A stretch of 64,000 nucleotides of DNA from PALSA-270 sp963770245 (GCA_963770245.1 CAVYOX010000012.1:1-64000), one strand, 5' to 3'; positions 37,456-47,742 are shown, counted from the stretch's first letter. The notes: generated by a model from the sequence alone, not told the origin. Numbers and translations are program-made.

Positions 37456-39459
37456 ATGAATGTCGATAAGAGGCGCGAAAGCAGTCACTTATACGAGTTC
37501 GGCGCCTTTCGTCTCGACCCGTTCGAGCGTGTCTTCAGCTGCCGCGGCGAGCGAATTCCCCTGGCGCCGAAAGCGTTTGACACGCTGGTGGTCCTGGTTC
37601 AACACCGTGGACACGTATTGACGAAGGAGGAGTTGATCGGGACCGTCTGGCCGGATGCGATCGTGGAAGAAAACAACCTGACACAGCAGATCTCGCAACT
37701 TCGCCGTGCCTTGGGCGAGGCGAGCGAGCCATCCGCTTACATCGAGACTGTGCCCAAACTGGGTTACCGCTTCGTTTCCGAAGTTCGCGAAATCTCCCCG
37801 GACGCGGCCGAGGGCACGGTATCAAAGAGCACCAACACCCGCATCTTCGTGCGCGAGGAGCGCGAAGAGGAAGAAGAATGGCAGGACGAGCCGGCTCCTG
37901 CAATATCGATACCGAACGGGCACGTAGAGATCAGCACCGGCACAATACCCACTCTCGAGGCACATCCGCTCGAAGGCCGGCAAACGCGCAGAACGGCGAC
38001 CTTGCTGCTCGCACTGGCCCTTACGGTCTTGCTGGCGATCGGGGCAGCGGTTTACTTGATTCGAGGGAGTGGCCGAGACAAGCCCATCGATTCCGTCGCA
38101 GTTCTGCCCTTCCTTAATGTGAGCAACGACCCGAACACGGAATATCTCAGTGACGGAATTACGGAGAGCCTCATTACTATCCTTTCCCAGTTATCCAATC
38201 TGCGGGTGATGGCGCGGGGAACGGTGTTCAGCTACACGGGTCAGCAGGTTGATCCGCGAAAGGCTGGGCGCGATCTTAAGGTGGGCGCGGTTGTCACTGG
38301 AAGAATCACGGAGCGGGGTGATTCGCTCATTGTTGAGGTCGATCTGGTGAACGTGGCAGACGGGCGGGAATTGTGGGGCGAACGCTACGACCGCAAGCTG
38401 CCGGACCTCCTAGAAGTACAGGACGAAATCACCACGGAAATATCGCGGAACTTGCGCTTACGTCTCAGCGGGGATGACGAAAAGCGCCTGCACAAAGTTT
38501 CCACGAGCAATCCGGAGGCTTACCGTCTCTACCTCAAGGGTCGCTACTTCGCCTCCAAAGCGACTCAGGAAGACTTAGCTAAAGGAATCGGCTACTTGAA
38601 TCAAGCCATTGCTATCGATCCGAAATACGCGCTGGCCTATGACGGGATTTCTTACTACTACGTCTGGACCAATGACTTATTGCTTGCTCCGCGGGATGCG
38701 ATGCCAAAAGCCAAGCAGGCAGCAAGAAAGGCATTGGAGCTCGACGAGCAGCTGCCCCAAGCTCATGTTGACCTGGCCAATGTCCTAGCTTGGTATGACT
38801 GGGACTGGGCAGCGGCTGAGCGGGAATATCAGCGGGCCCTTCAGCTCGACCCGAATTCTGCATCGGCCCACGCGTACCTTGGCTATCTCCTAGTATCGGA
38901 AAGTCGGACTGAGGAAGGGATCCAGGAGAGTAAGCGAGCGGTGGATTTGGACCCTGTCTCACCGGAGATGAATTGGTGGATGGGATGGATGCTGTACCTG
39001 ACCCACCAATATGATGCAGCGGGGGAACAGCTGCGCAAGACTATTGAATTAGACCCAAATTACTTTCTGGCGTACCTGGTTCTCGGCGGTTCTTACGCCC
39101 AGAACGGACGAATGGCCCAAGCCATTCCCGAACTTGAAAAGGCCGTGTCCTTGGGAGAGTGCAACCAATCCTTAGGGGAACTGGGGCGCGCCTATGCACT
39201 CTCGGGACAACGTCAAAAAGCTCAAGCGATCGCTGACAGGCTGATCGCAGACTGGAAGCGCAGCAATGTCGGCGCTTATGACATTGCGATCATCGAAGTC
39301 GGATTGGGGGACAAGGACCGAGCACTAGCCTGGCTCGACAAAGCCTATGAGGACCGCAGCTTTTTCCTGCTCAACCTTAAGAATGAGCCAGAGTTGGATC
39401 CCTTGCGTTCGGACCCACGCTTCGAGGACCTGCTGCGTCGTATGAACTTTCCACGTTAG
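37456..39459 (+). CDS. CadC-like winged-helix regulator with TPR domain
   Basis: The 667-residue protein has an OmpR/CadC-type winged helix (YEFGAFRLDPFERVFSC, KAFDTLVVLVQHRGHVLTKEEL, TQQISQLRRALGE, about residues 13-110). An acidic linker follows, then a membrane helix at about 180-202, a FlgO-like extracytoplasmic domain (SVAVLPFLNVSNDPNTEYLS, about 214-350) and TPR repeats to the end (SFFLLNLKNEPELDPLRSD). It is a membrane-integrated transcription regulator of a type much expanded in Acidobacteriota. It is divergent from the barrel gene, about 350 bases away. Its C-terminus matches the remnants at 32140 and 48979. Confidence 0.9.
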   Translation: MNVDKRRESSHLYEFGAFRLDPFERVFSCRGERIPLAPKAFDTLVVLVQHRGHVLTKEELIGTVWPDAIVEENNLTQQISQLRRALGEASEPSAYIETVPKLGYRFVSEVREISPDAAEGTVSKSTNTRIFVREEREEEEEWQDEPAPAISIPNGHVEISTGTIPTLEAHPLEGRQTRRTATLLLALALTVLLAIGAAVYLIRGSGRDKPIDSVAVLPFLNVSNDPNTEYLSDGITESLITILSQLSNLRVMARGTVFSYTGQQVDPRKAGRDLKVGAVVTGRITERGDSLIVEVDLVNVADGRELWGERYDRKLPDLLEVQDEITTEISRNLRLRLSGDDEKRLHKVSTSNPEAYRLYLKGRYFASKATQEDLAKGIGYLNQAIAIDPKYALAYDGISYYYVWTNDLLLAPRDAMPKAKQAARKALELDEQLPQAHVDLANVLAWYDWDWAAAEREYQRALQLDPNSASAHAYLGYLLVSESRTEEGIQESKRAVDLDPVSPEMNWWMGWMLYLTHQYDAAGEQLRKTIELDPNYFLAYLVLGGSYAQNGRMAQAIPELEKAVSLGECNQSLGELGRAYALSGQRQKAQAIADRLIADWKRSNVGAYDIAIIEVGLGDKDRALAWLDKAYEDRSFFLLNLKNEPELDPLRSDPRFEDLLRRMNFPR

Positions 39460-39845
39460 CGGTTGGCCCAGATTTGGCCTGCGAACTATTTCAGGTGTGT
39501 TATCTCGCCCATTCCAACTCGGACACTTCGTCGAAACGACCGGTTCTGTTCTTGGGGCTGTTGATTTAGTGAGCAGTTGATGGATGACGGGCTAACCGGT
39601 AGTAATCTGCCCAGAACGAACGGACGAAGACTGGCCGCCTGAGAATTTTCTGATCAAGCGATCAAGCGCCGAATTGCGCCGGCTGCGGATTCAATCCGTC
39701 AACTGTGCGTTTGCTCTGACACTTACCTTCAAGATGCGGTGAATGATCGACTTGGAATTTCGGTCGCAAGCGACACCGCTTGAAAGTTTCAGGCGCCGCC
39801 GTCTCGAGATGTTGAGCTTGCATCCTTTATCATTCGCTACTTGGA
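39460..39845. other. 386-base gap without supported gene
   Basis: Nothing recognisable was seen here. Confidence 0.5.
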
Positions 39846-40376
39846 TTGGTGGCAAGGCTACTTGAACTTGGCAACCTCAAGGAAGCATTCTCGGCCGTCA
39901 AGATGCATTGGTCCGACGATCCACCACCCGACATGATCGTCAAACTTATACCCTATCTCGAACCGGATCAGCGCCGTATTGTCCTCGCGCGAGCGCTCGT
40001 CGCGGTCCGTACCTTGACGCACCTGGAGCAAGCAACTCTATTAATGCAACTGATGGATTCTGCTGAAGAAGAAGATAGACAAACCCTTGTCGACGAGGCA
40101 CTCAAGGCCTTGTGTGCCGCTCTTCGAGAAAATGGCTGGTCGCAAGGCGGGATGGGATTCACCTCACTCTGCCTCAAGGCGGAGAATCTCCGCTTCGCCT
40201 CCCGCTCGATACTTTATTCGGCTTGGGTCGAACTGCGAACTGCGGCGTCGAGAACTCGCCGCGACCTTCTGACCATGCTCCCTATCTTTTGGCCGTTGGC
40301 GGAAGGACTGGGCTCGAGCGGTGTCAGTGAGCAGACAGCCCGAATCCTCCAAGACACCGTTCGATGGTGGCCTTAG
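39846..40376 (+). CDS. Hypothetical helical protein
   Basis: The 176-codon frame starts at TTG with a second start at GTG (39849). It is rich in Leu, Ala, Glu and Arg with helix-like segments (LARALVAVRTLTHLEQATLLM and so on), and may be the C-terminal part of a large regulatory or NACHT-type protein. No family is recognised. A dispersed repeat begins about 110 bases after its stop. Confidence 0.4.
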   Translation: MVARLLELGNLKEAFSAVKMHWSDDPPPDMIVKLIPYLEPDQRRIVLARALVAVRTLTHLEQATLLMQLMDSAEEEDRQTLVDEALKALCAALRENGWSQGGMGFTSLCLKAENLRFASRSILYSAWVELRTAASRTRRDLLTMLPIFWPLAEGLGSSGVSEQTARILQDTVRWWP

Positions 40377-40483
40377 CGCAAAGCGTATTGAGAATTCCGC
40401 GACTGGGAATCATTCAAAGCGAGAATCCGGTGCCAAAAGCTGGACGCTGCAACGCGAGGCACTTTGTCGACGAGCGGACGTGC

Positions 40484-40580
40484 CGCCTCCACCTGATTCT
40501 GTACGCGCTGAGCCATAGTCAGTCGGTCGGTTCCCGACCGCCAGAATTGGCATGAAGCTGGCTCTAAGAAAAGTGCGTAG
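40484..40580 (+). repeat. Dispersed repeat, copy 2
   Basis: The core TGTACGCGCTGAGCCATAG and the block TCCCGACCGCCAGAATT are present, followed by GAAGCTGGCTCTAAGAAAA. It is internally shortened relative to copy 1 in the segment after CCAGAAT. Confidence 0.75.
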
Positions 40581-40868
40581 AACCGGCCCCATAAACCCGT
40601 GATCATGCTGGCAGACTACAACCGGTCTCATAAACTCAGACTGGCCGATGATTGCCTGTTCGCTTCCGGACATCACCGACCCATGGTGGACATCCTCTGA
40701 ATGGTTTGGTTCGAGAGGGGGTGTTCTCTTGTACTTTGCCATCAACCGTTTAGGCCTTGCCCTATATTTGGTAAGAGGATTGCTGCGGGACTGGCCGCGG
40801 GCGCGATCCGTTTCGCCTTGGGATTTGCCCGCGGGACTGCGGCAGCGGGGTCCACGAGGACGAAGCTG

Positions 40869-43346
40869 ATGAGCGGACTGGCACAAGATCTTCGCTACGC
40901 CCTGCGGCAATTGCGGAAAAACCCAGCATTCACCGCGGTCGCGGTAATCACGCTCGCGCTTGGCATCGGGGCCAATACGGCTGTGTTCAGCGTGATGAAT
41001 GCGGTTCTGTTGCGGTCCTTACCCGTGCGCGACCCCCAAAACCTTTACTATGTGCAGATCGGGAACGGCCAGGAAGGGCCACCATCTGTCTCCAGCACAG
41101 GAAATGGGAACACATCATTCTCTGAGCCTGTTTTTGAAGCGCTGCGCGAGCGCAGGGATGTATTCGCTGATCTCATCGCTTACGCTCCGCTCAGCATCGC
41201 GAAAGTCGCTGTCCGCTACGGCGATTCGCCGGAGGAAGCCGAAGGGGAAGAAGTCAGCGGAAATTTCTTCTCCGGGCTGACCGCCCAGATTGTTCGTGGA
41301 CGCGGTTTCACGCTGGAAGACGAGAGACAACATGCTCCGGTTGCGGTGATCAGCGACTCATACTGGAACCGCCGATTTGGACACAGCCGATCCGTTCTCG
41401 GCAGCACAATCTTTGTCAAGAGCGTCCCCTTCACCATCGTTGGAATCTCCGCGCCGGTATTTTACGGCGTGGAGCCCGGCGTCTCCGCCGATTTCTGGGT
41501 TCCGTTGCAAAATCGCCCGGAACTGAATGCATGGGGCGAGCCCGCAGCCTTCGACAGCGTCTTCGGGACTCCGAAGTGGTGGTGCCTGCAGATGATGGCG
41601 CGACTGCGCGAGAACATTACCCCGGCCCAGGCGGAGGCGACTCTTGAGTCAACCTTCGGCGAAGCCGCAAAGATCGGTATCGGCAATATTGATCCGAAAA
41701 AGTGGAAGCCGGTGCTGGATTTCGATCCAGCGAAAGGCATGCAGGGCTACAAGCAGCAGTACCGCGATCAAGTGCACATCCTGATGGCGCTCGTTCTATT
41801 AGTTTTGCTGATCGCATGCACGAATGTCAGCTTGCTTCTGATGGCGCGCAATGAAGCCCGCCAGCGCGAATTCAGTCTCAAGATGGCGATCGGCGCTGAC
41901 AGCTTGCATGTATTTCGTCAGCTTGTAACGGAAAGCTCTCTCCTGGTTGCGGCAGGGGCAGCATTCGGTTGGATTTTTGCGATCTTCGCGACACGTGCCT
42001 TGGCTGCGTGGTCGCAAATCGAAAGCGGGCTGGACCCGGACCGCAACGTTCTGTTGTTCACGCTGGTGGTCTCGGCGCTGATAGCTCTTGCGTTCGGCCT
42101 GGCGCCTCTGTGGAGCGCGCTGCGTGCCCCGATTTCCGGTGTTCTGAGGGCCACGAGCTCCGGCATGACGACCGGTCATCAGAGAAGAATTGGCGGTCGT
42201 GTTCTCATGTCATCGCAAGTGGCGATCTGTCTTCTGCTGCTGGTCGCTGCCAGCCTGCTATTGCGCACGCTCCGCAGGTACCAGACGCAGGACTTGGGGA
42301 TGAAAACCGCGGGCCTGCTGGTCTTCGGAGTGACTCCTCAGCGTGCGCACACAGCCGAGGAAACACTCGCCTTCTTTCGCAGCCTGCTGGATCGAATGCG
42401 CGCGCTGCCCGGTGTGCAGGGCGTAACTATGATGGATCACCGCCTCGGCTCGGGTTGGGGCAGCAGGCACGGTGAAGTTCTCGATGGCGCCGATCTGCAA
42501 GATCAGTTTGGGTCAAGGGGAACAATCACTACCAACGACGTGGGTCCAGACTGCTTTCATGTCTTGGGCGTACCCATCCTCGAGGGCCGCGATGTTTCTG
42601 ACGCGGACACGCCCGCATCTGCGCCCGTCGTTGTCGTGAATGAAACCTTCGCCAAGCGCTTTCTGCCGAACACAAGCCCGCTGGGCCACAAGCTCAAGGG
42701 AGGTCGGACCATTGTCGGAGTGGTCAAAGACAGCAAATACAGGGGTGTATCGGAAGAGCCCACGCCAATGGCGTACTACCCAGCTCTGCAGAAACTGAAG
42801 GGCGGGGAGACGTTTCACATCGAGGTCAGATCTGATGCGCGCCCGCTCGCGCTCCTGCCGACAATCGCAAAAACCGTGCACGAGATCGAAGCAAATGCCC
42901 CGTTGGAAGAACCGGTGACCCAGCAAGCCGAATTCGAGATGTCGTATTCGCAGCCCGCGATGTTTGCCCGTCTCGCTGGATTTTTCGGGGCCCTCGCCGC
43001 TGTTCTGGTTGCGACCGGTCTCTACGGCACGTTGGCCTATCGCACAAATCGCCGTACTACCGAGATCGGGATGCGAATGGCTCTTGGCGCGCAACGCACG
43101 CAGGTGATCTGGATGATCATGCGCGAAAGCCTGCTGATCGGCTCGGCGGGCGTGCTGGTTGGACTTCCGCTCGCATTTGCTTGTGCTCGGCTCCTCGATT
43201 CGATGTTGTACCAGGTCTCGGACTTTGACGCGGTCAGCTTCGTGCTCGCCGTATGCGCAATCGCGCTGGTGGGAAGCATTGCGGCCTTTCTGCCGGCGCG
43301 CCGTGCGGCGAAGGTCGATCCCATGGTGGCCCTGCGCTACGAGTAA
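40869..43346 (+). CDS. ADOP-type MacB/FtsX permease
   Basis: The 825-residue protein begins at MSGLAQDLRYALRQLRKNPAF (40869); the longer frame upstream is mostly non-conserved. It has two MacB-PCD/FtsX modules: TAVAVITLALGIGANTAVFSV and a first periplasmic domain, a middle helix pair around LIACTNVSLLLMARNEARQ, a second periplasmic domain, and a final FtsX block (GLYGTLAYRTNRRTTEIG, DPMVALRYE). Such orphan permeases lack a dedicated ABC ATPase nearby. Their role, perhaps drug or lipid export, is not known. Confidence 0.9.
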   Translation: MSGLAQDLRYALRQLRKNPAFTAVAVITLALGIGANTAVFSVMNAVLLRSLPVRDPQNLYYVQIGNGQEGPPSVSSTGNGNTSFSEPVFEALRERRDVFADLIAYAPLSIAKVAVRYGDSPEEAEGEEVSGNFFSGLTAQIVRGRGFTLEDERQHAPVAVISDSYWNRRFGHSRSVLGSTIFVKSVPFTIVGISAPVFYGVEPGVSADFWVPLQNRPELNAWGEPAAFDSVFGTPKWWCLQMMARLRENITPAQAEATLESTFGEAAKIGIGNIDPKKWKPVLDFDPAKGMQGYKQQYRDQVHILMALVLLVLLIACTNVSLLLMARNEARQREFSLKMAIGADSLHVFRQLVTESSLLVAAGAAFGWIFAIFATRALAAWSQIESGLDPDRNVLLFTLVVSALIALAFGLAPLWSALRAPISGVLRATSSGMTTGHQRRIGGRVLMSSQVAICLLLLVAASLLLRTLRRYQTQDLGMKTAGLLVFGVTPQRAHTAEETLAFFRSLLDRMRALPGVQGVTMMDHRLGSGWGSRHGEVLDGADLQDQFGSRGTITTNDVGPDCFHVLGVPILEGRDVSDADTPASAPVVVVNETFAKRFLPNTSPLGHKLKGGRTIVGVVKDSKYRGVSEEPTPMAYYPALQKLKGGETFHIEVRSDARPLALLPTIAKTVHEIEANAPLEEPVTQQAEFEMSYSQPAMFARLAGFFGALAAVLVATGLYGTLAYRTNRRTTEIGMRMALGAQRTQVIWMIMRESLLIGSAGVLVGLPLAFACARLLDSMLYQVSDFDAVSFVLAVCAIALVGSIAAFLPARRAAKVDPMVALRYE

Positions 43347-43350
43347 TCGC

Positions 43351-43610
43351 TCATAAATACCTGAGCAAGATTTGCATGCAGCCGAGGCGAACCATGCCGA
43401 AAAAGTTCCCGACGCGGTACTCCCAGCGGATCACCAACCGACGAAAGTGATGCAGCCAAGCGAATAGTCGTCCCACTCGCCAGCGTCGGCGGTAGCGACG
43501 CAGTGGACGCCCGTCTTGAGTTGGCATTCGTCGCTCTCCGCGATGGGGTGCGATCATTTCTATCCCGTAACGTTCTAGTTCTCTCTGGGCCTTGCCCGAC
43601 CGACCCGGGT
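43351..43610 (-). mobile_element. IS5-family transposase C-terminal remnant
   Basis: The minus frame reads LERYGIEMIAPHRGERR, LRRYRRRWRVGRLFAWL and FRRLVIRWEYRVGNFFG, then LLRYL and a stop: the C-terminal DDE-family end of IS5/IS1031-type transposases. The catalytic DD part is missing. It abuts the 3' end of the ADOP gene. Confidence 0.75.
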
Positions 43611-43909
43611 GAATGACCCATGAAATTCCGCAATCACCAGGTCAGCATCGTTTCGCTCCGACTGCTGTTCACCTTCGCTTCAGGCACTGCATGATAAACG
43701 CGAAGTTCGGAGGCGCGATTGCTATCGGACCTCACTTGATTCACTTGCGCCAGGCGGGCAGTAATGAGCGACCCGGGCGGCAAAGGAAGCCAGGGCGATG
43801 GCGCAAACAGTCCATCCTTTAGATTTCCAGCCTTTGAATTTTCAGCAGTCGAGTGTCCTGGAAGTCTCCCTTTCATTGCCGCACAACATTCAATCTGAAC
43901 CCAGCGAGT

Positions 43910-46612
43910 TCATGCCTCACGAAGGGCAGACATGGGGTCCACCTTCGTCGCGCGCCGTGCCGGAAAGTAGCTGGCCAGCACTGCGACCGCAAACAGAAGG
44001 AGAGGCACGGCCAGAAACACAAGCAGATCGTGCGGGTGAACGCCGTAAAGCAGACTTGCCATCATGGACGTGGTCGCCGCAGAAACGATCACGCCGGCGA
44101 CAATTCCAACACTAGCCAGGACGACGCCCTTTCCTAAGATCAGTTTTAGAACGTCCCATCGCCGCGCTCCCAATGCCATGCGAAGGCCGATCTCGCGCGA
44201 CCTCTGCCCGACCATGTACGCCAACAAGCCATAGATTCCGATCGAGGCAAGAAGAAGAGCGAGCCCGGCAAATCCGCCTACCAGGTCGGCAGAAAAACGG
44301 CGTGAAGCGAGCGAACGATCGACTACGTCATTCATAGAAGAAACGTTGAACGCGGGCAGGTCGGGATCAATGCTCTGGATTTCATGGCGAATCTGCGGCT
44401 CCAAAAGCTTCGCTGGCAGAGATGTCCGCAATACGACGCTGAGGTCTCTGTTGGGGCTTTGATAGATCGGGACATAAATGTGAGGAATTCCATCGATGTC
44501 GAGGCCGTCGCTTTTGATGTCTTTCACAATGCCCACGACCGTGATCCATGGTTTGGTAGGGTCTGCTCCGAACCGAACTCGCTGACCCAGCGGATCCCGA
44601 GTTGGCCAATATTTACGGACGGTGGTTTGATCCACGATGACCACGGGCTGTTTGCCGTCTTCATCGCCCTCGGTAAAAAAGCGGCCGCGGAGGAGTGGAG
44701 CCTGCAGCACCTTGAAATAATCAGAGCTGACTTTAATTCTCTCGGCGCGCAGATCCAGCGAGGACTCGACCGGGCGACCTTCGATCGCCAGGGCATCGAT
44801 GGCTTGGGCATCACTCAACCTTAGATCTCTGGTAGGCAGATCTGAAGTGACGGCGGCGAGCTCGACTCCTGGAATCGCCCTCATGCGCCGCAATAACTCA
44901 CGATCAAAAGAGGTTTGCTGGGCTGCACTCAGGTACGGGTCCGCTTTCGGATCGTTCGGTTCCGGTAGCCAGAGGTTTGCCGCGACGACTTGGGTTGGAT
45001 TAAACCCGGGATTTTCCTCGAGCAGGTCTCTTAGGGTACGCAAGAGCAAGCCGGCTCCCACCATCAAAACAACCGCAAATGCCAGCTCCGACACGATCAG
45101 CGCATCCCGCAAACGGCGGGTCTTGGTGCTGGAGCCGGACCCGCGTGTGCCTTCTCGAATCGCCGACGAGAGAGCGGCTTTTGCTGACTGAAGCGCTGGA
45201 GCCAGTCCGAACACCATGCCAGTAAGAACGGAAATCGTGAAAGCAAACGCCAACACGGCCCAGTCGATTCGTACTTCGTTGAGCCGGGGTATATTCGAGG
45301 GGATAAAGCGCAGAATGAGGCCGAGGGTGCCGACCGTGGCCAAAACTCCTGCGGCCCCGCCAATCACGGAGAGCAGCATAGACTCGGTCAGCATCTGGCG
45401 TATCATCCGGCCCCCGCTCGCCCCTAGTGCAGACCGCACTGCCATTTCCTGTTGCCTTCCCGAGGCGCGCGCCAGAAGGAGATTGGCAATGTTCAACGAA
45501 ACTATGAAAACGATTAGAATCACAGCCCCCAACAGAACGAGCAGCATGGGCCGAACGTTGCCTACAAGAGCTTCCTGCAACGGCTGAATCTCAATTGTCC
45601 ATTGGGCCTGCACGGGATAATCCGTCGCATAGTCGTGGCGTATCTGGATCGCCATTGCGGTAAGCCGTGCCTGAGCTTGTTCTACCGTGAAACCTGGCTT
45701 GAGACGTCCAATAGCAGCGGGCATGAACCTGGTGCCACGCGCGGGCGGGGGAGCAGGATCGCCGCTGAATCCGGCTGTCGTAAATACTTCCACGTTCCCG
45801 GACGCCGTCGGTCCAGGGTGGCGAAATCCGCGAGGAAGAACACCGACGATTGTGTATGGATCGTTATCGAGCCGGAGGGTGCGGCCGATAACATTTGGAT
45901 CGGCGCCGTAGGAGCGGTGCCACAGGCCATCGCTGATCACCGCAACCGGCGCGAAACCGAGCGCAAAGTCCTGGGAACCAAACAATCTTCCAATTAGGGG
46001 GGTCGCGCCCAACATGGAAAAGTAGTTGGGATGGGCAACGACGAACTCGAGACGCTCGGGATGGCCCGTGCCCGTCAAATTCACGCTAGCGACACCGATC
46101 GTGCTCACGTCTTTAAATACGCCCGCTCGAGTTCTAAGATCCTCAAATTCTGGAACGGAAAATGGCACGTCCCGCAATCCCAGGCCGGGCTCGTTGAAGG
46201 TGATTCTCACCAAGCGGTCGGGTTCGGGAAACGGAAGCGGGCGCAGCAAAACCGCATTTACGATGCTGAAAATCGCGGTGTTGGCGCCGACTCCCAGCGC
46301 CAGGGTCAAAACCGCAACCGCTGTAAAGGCGGGATTCTTGCACAATAATCTCCATCCGTGATGCAGGTCCGAACCCAGTTCACCCCACCAGCGCACACCC
46401 ACCGATGCCCGCATGGCATCTTTGTAAGACTCGATTCCGCCGAACTCAATCCGCGACTGTCGCATCGCTTCTTGCTGGGAGAGGCCATTGCGAGCCAGGT
46501 CCGCAGCGCGGCTCTCAATGTGGAAACGCACTTCCGTTTCCATTTCACTTTCAAGCCTGCGCCCCTTGACGATCCACTTCAACCAGGAACGGAATCGAGC
46601 CGTAAGGTTCAT
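43910..46612 (-). CDS. ADOP-type MacB/FtsX permease with N-terminal domain
   Basis: The 900-residue protein from MNLTARFRSWLKW has the typical ADOP N-terminal helical region (EMETEVRFHIESRAADLARNG, MRQSRIEFGGIESYKDAMR). The first FtsX module (NPAFTAVAVLTLALGVGANTA), the middle helices (VILIVFIVSLNIANLLLARAS), the second module and the C-terminal block (SREIGLRMALGARRWDVL, DPMSALREA) follow. Its start overlaps the PadR gene end by four bases (ATGA), the standard PadR-ADOP operon. The last part is nearly repeated at 59883-60568. Confidence 0.9.
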   Translation of the reverse strand: MNLTARFRSWLKWIVKGRRLESEMETEVRFHIESRAADLARNGLSQQEAMRQSRIEFGGIESYKDAMRASVGVRWWGELGSDLHHGWRLLCKNPAFTAVAVLTLALGVGANTAIFSIVNAVLLRPLPFPEPDRLVRITFNEPGLGLRDVPFSVPEFEDLRTRAGVFKDVSTIGVASVNLTGTGHPERLEFVVAHPNYFSMLGATPLIGRLFGSQDFALGFAPVAVISDGLWHRSYGADPNVIGRTLRLDNDPYTIVGVLPRGFRHPGPTASGNVEVFTTAGFSGDPAPPPARGTRFMPAAIGRLKPGFTVEQAQARLTAMAIQIRHDYATDYPVQAQWTIEIQPLQEALVGNVRPMLLVLLGAVILIVFIVSLNIANLLLARASGRQQEMAVRSALGASGGRMIRQMLTESMLLSVIGGAAGVLATVGTLGLILRFIPSNIPRLNEVRIDWAVLAFAFTISVLTGMVFGLAPALQSAKAALSSAIREGTRGSGSSTKTRRLRDALIVSELAFAVVLMVGAGLLLRTLRDLLEENPGFNPTQVVAANLWLPEPNDPKADPYLSAAQQTSFDRELLRRMRAIPGVELAAVTSDLPTRDLRLSDAQAIDALAIEGRPVESSLDLRAERIKVSSDYFKVLQAPLLRGRFFTEGDEDGKQPVVIVDQTTVRKYWPTRDPLGQRVRFGADPTKPWITVVGIVKDIKSDGLDIDGIPHIYVPIYQSPNRDLSVVLRTSLPAKLLEPQIRHEIQSIDPDLPAFNVSSMNDVVDRSLASRRFSADLVGGFAGLALLLASIGIYGLLAYMVGQRSREIGLRMALGARRWDVLKLILGKGVVLASVGIVAGVIVSAATTSMMASLLYGVHPHDLLVFLAVPLLLFAVAVLASYFPARRATKVDPMSALREA

Positions 46613-46953
46613 ATCTGCTCCGAAGTAGTGCGTAGAATACTCGCGATCAACGACGTCATGCGGTTCCACTTTTCGGTTTCCGCACGGAGTTGGCGCCGCC
46701 CGGCCGCAGTCAGACTATAGAATTTTGCTTTGCGTTTATTGTCCGATTCTCCCCACTCGCTGGCGATCCAGCCCTGATGTTCCAGCCGATAGAGTGCGGG
46801 GTATAGCGAGCCCTGCTGGATCTCCAGTTGTTCGCCAGAGATCTGCTGAATGCGAAGCAGAACCCCATAGCCGTGCAGCGGGCCAAGCGACACAGCTTTG
46901 AGGATCAGCATGTCCAGCGTGCCTTGCAGCAAATCAATCGCTTTGCCCACCAT
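46609..46953 (-). CDS. PadR-family transcriptional repressor
   Basis: The 114-residue protein has the PadR winged-helix: LLQGTLDMLILKAVSLGPLHGYGV, then GSLYPALYRLEHQGWI and the C-terminal AKFYSLTAAGRRQLRAE. It is the leading gene of the PadR-ADOP operon and should repress it. A perfect 9-bp inverted repeat lies just upstream. Confidence 0.95.
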   Translation of the reverse strand: MVGKAIDLLQGTLDMLILKAVSLGPLHGYGVLLRIQQISGEQLEIQQGSLYPALYRLEHQGWIASEWGESDNKRKAKFYSLTAAGRRQLRAETEKWNRMTSLIASILRTTSEQI

Positions 46954-46967
46954 CTCTCCTTGTGCGT

Positions 46968-46997
46968 CTAGGAGAGACGCTAACAGAACTCTCCTAG
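46968..46997. promoter_or_regulatory. Probable PadR operator
   Basis: CTAGGAGAG and CTCTCCTAG form a perfect 9-bp inverted repeat with a 12-base spacer, ending 15 bases upstream of the PadR start. A further GGAGAGAG lies about 10 bases farther out. PadR regulators bind such dyads over their own promoters. Confidence 0.65.
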
Positions 46998-47279
46998 TTG
47001 GGTCAAGGAGAGAGTATTTTGGCGGGACAAGTTCCGAATGACACCAGTGCTTTTTCGGAGCGGGCCCTTAGGCAGAGTGGACGGAACCGAAGGTGCGGGG
47101 GCGCGTTAGAAAACGCCGTCAGAAGGAAGCCGCTGGCGCGGCGGACGCGGCTCTTATGCAAATTGAATGGAGCGAGGGAGAGGTTTTGAAGTTGGCAAGA
47201 GTCGGCACGGAAGCGGAGAAAGAGGTCGGTGAGTGTGTGGGAGCAGGAGTCGATAGTCGTGTCGAAGACGGCGAATGGG

Positions 47280-47389
47280 GGTTTCGAGCCGCGTTCAGCT
47301 AATCCTGTACGCGCTGAGCCATAATCAATCCGTCAGCTCCCGACCGACAGAATCGACTTGGGATCAAGCTGGCTCGAAGAAAAGCGCCT
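47280..47389 (+). repeat. Dispersed repeat, copy 3 (cuts vapC)
   Basis: The copy opens with GTTTCGAGCCGCGTTCAGCT, has the core TACGCGCTGAGCCATAATC, then GAATCGACTTGGGATCAAGC. Its right end meets the truncated VapC toxin gene at 47390. Confidence 0.8.
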
Positions 47390-47493
47390 TGACGGTCGGT
47401 AATCAGCTTCTCCAGCAAGCGCTGCGCGTCAACTTTGTGAGGATGAGGTGCGCCGACCAGATACATCGGAATACTTGAGTCGACCAAAATCAC
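47390..47493 (-). pseudogene. VapC PIN-domain toxin, truncated by repeat
   Basis: From the GTG at 47493 the frame reads ILVDSSIPMYLVG and KVDAQRLLEKLITDRQ, the PIN-domain N-terminus with the first conserved Asp. After about 35 codons it enters the dispersed repeat. The remaining acidic residues and the fold are lost, so the toxin should be inactive. It overlaps the antitoxin stop by two to four bases. Confidence 0.8.
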
Positions 47494-47742
47494 GAACGTT
47501 CGCCAGTTCCGTATCCTGCTTCGATCTCGGCCAGCATGCCGTCGATGTCACCGACAGGATAGTCGTGCTGGGCCGCTTTTTGGATGATTTCGAGCTTCTT
47601 CCCGATGCTACCCAGAGGCTCTCGGCGGCGTGCTAGATCCAGCGCTTGTCGGACCCACTCCGCGAATCGACATGTGGCGCGAACGCGCCATGCGTTGAAT
47701 CTCTCGATATTCCGGATCCTTCAGAATCACTTGTAGTCTCTT
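47490..47742 (-). pseudogene. VapB-type antitoxin, frameshifted
   Basis: The reading KRLQVILKDPEYREIQRMAR, then SRHMSI in one frame and AEWVRQALDLARRREPLGS, then KLEIIQKAAQHDYPVGDID in another, fits a ribbon-helix-helix VapB-like antitoxin. The frames join if one base is removed at 47660-47665. No good start codon precedes KRLQ. It is decayed together with its toxin. Confidence 0.7.

Noticed and set aside
37192..37488. 98-codon leftward frame in the divergent region of the CadC-like gene
   Set aside because: It overlaps the start of the CadC-like gene and has no conserved pattern.
47275..47478. Frame covering the dispersed repeat (RVQLILYALSHNQS pattern)
   Set aside because: The same peptide pattern appears in several copies, but each is cut differently, stops differ and no start is kept, so it is a repeat and not a gene.
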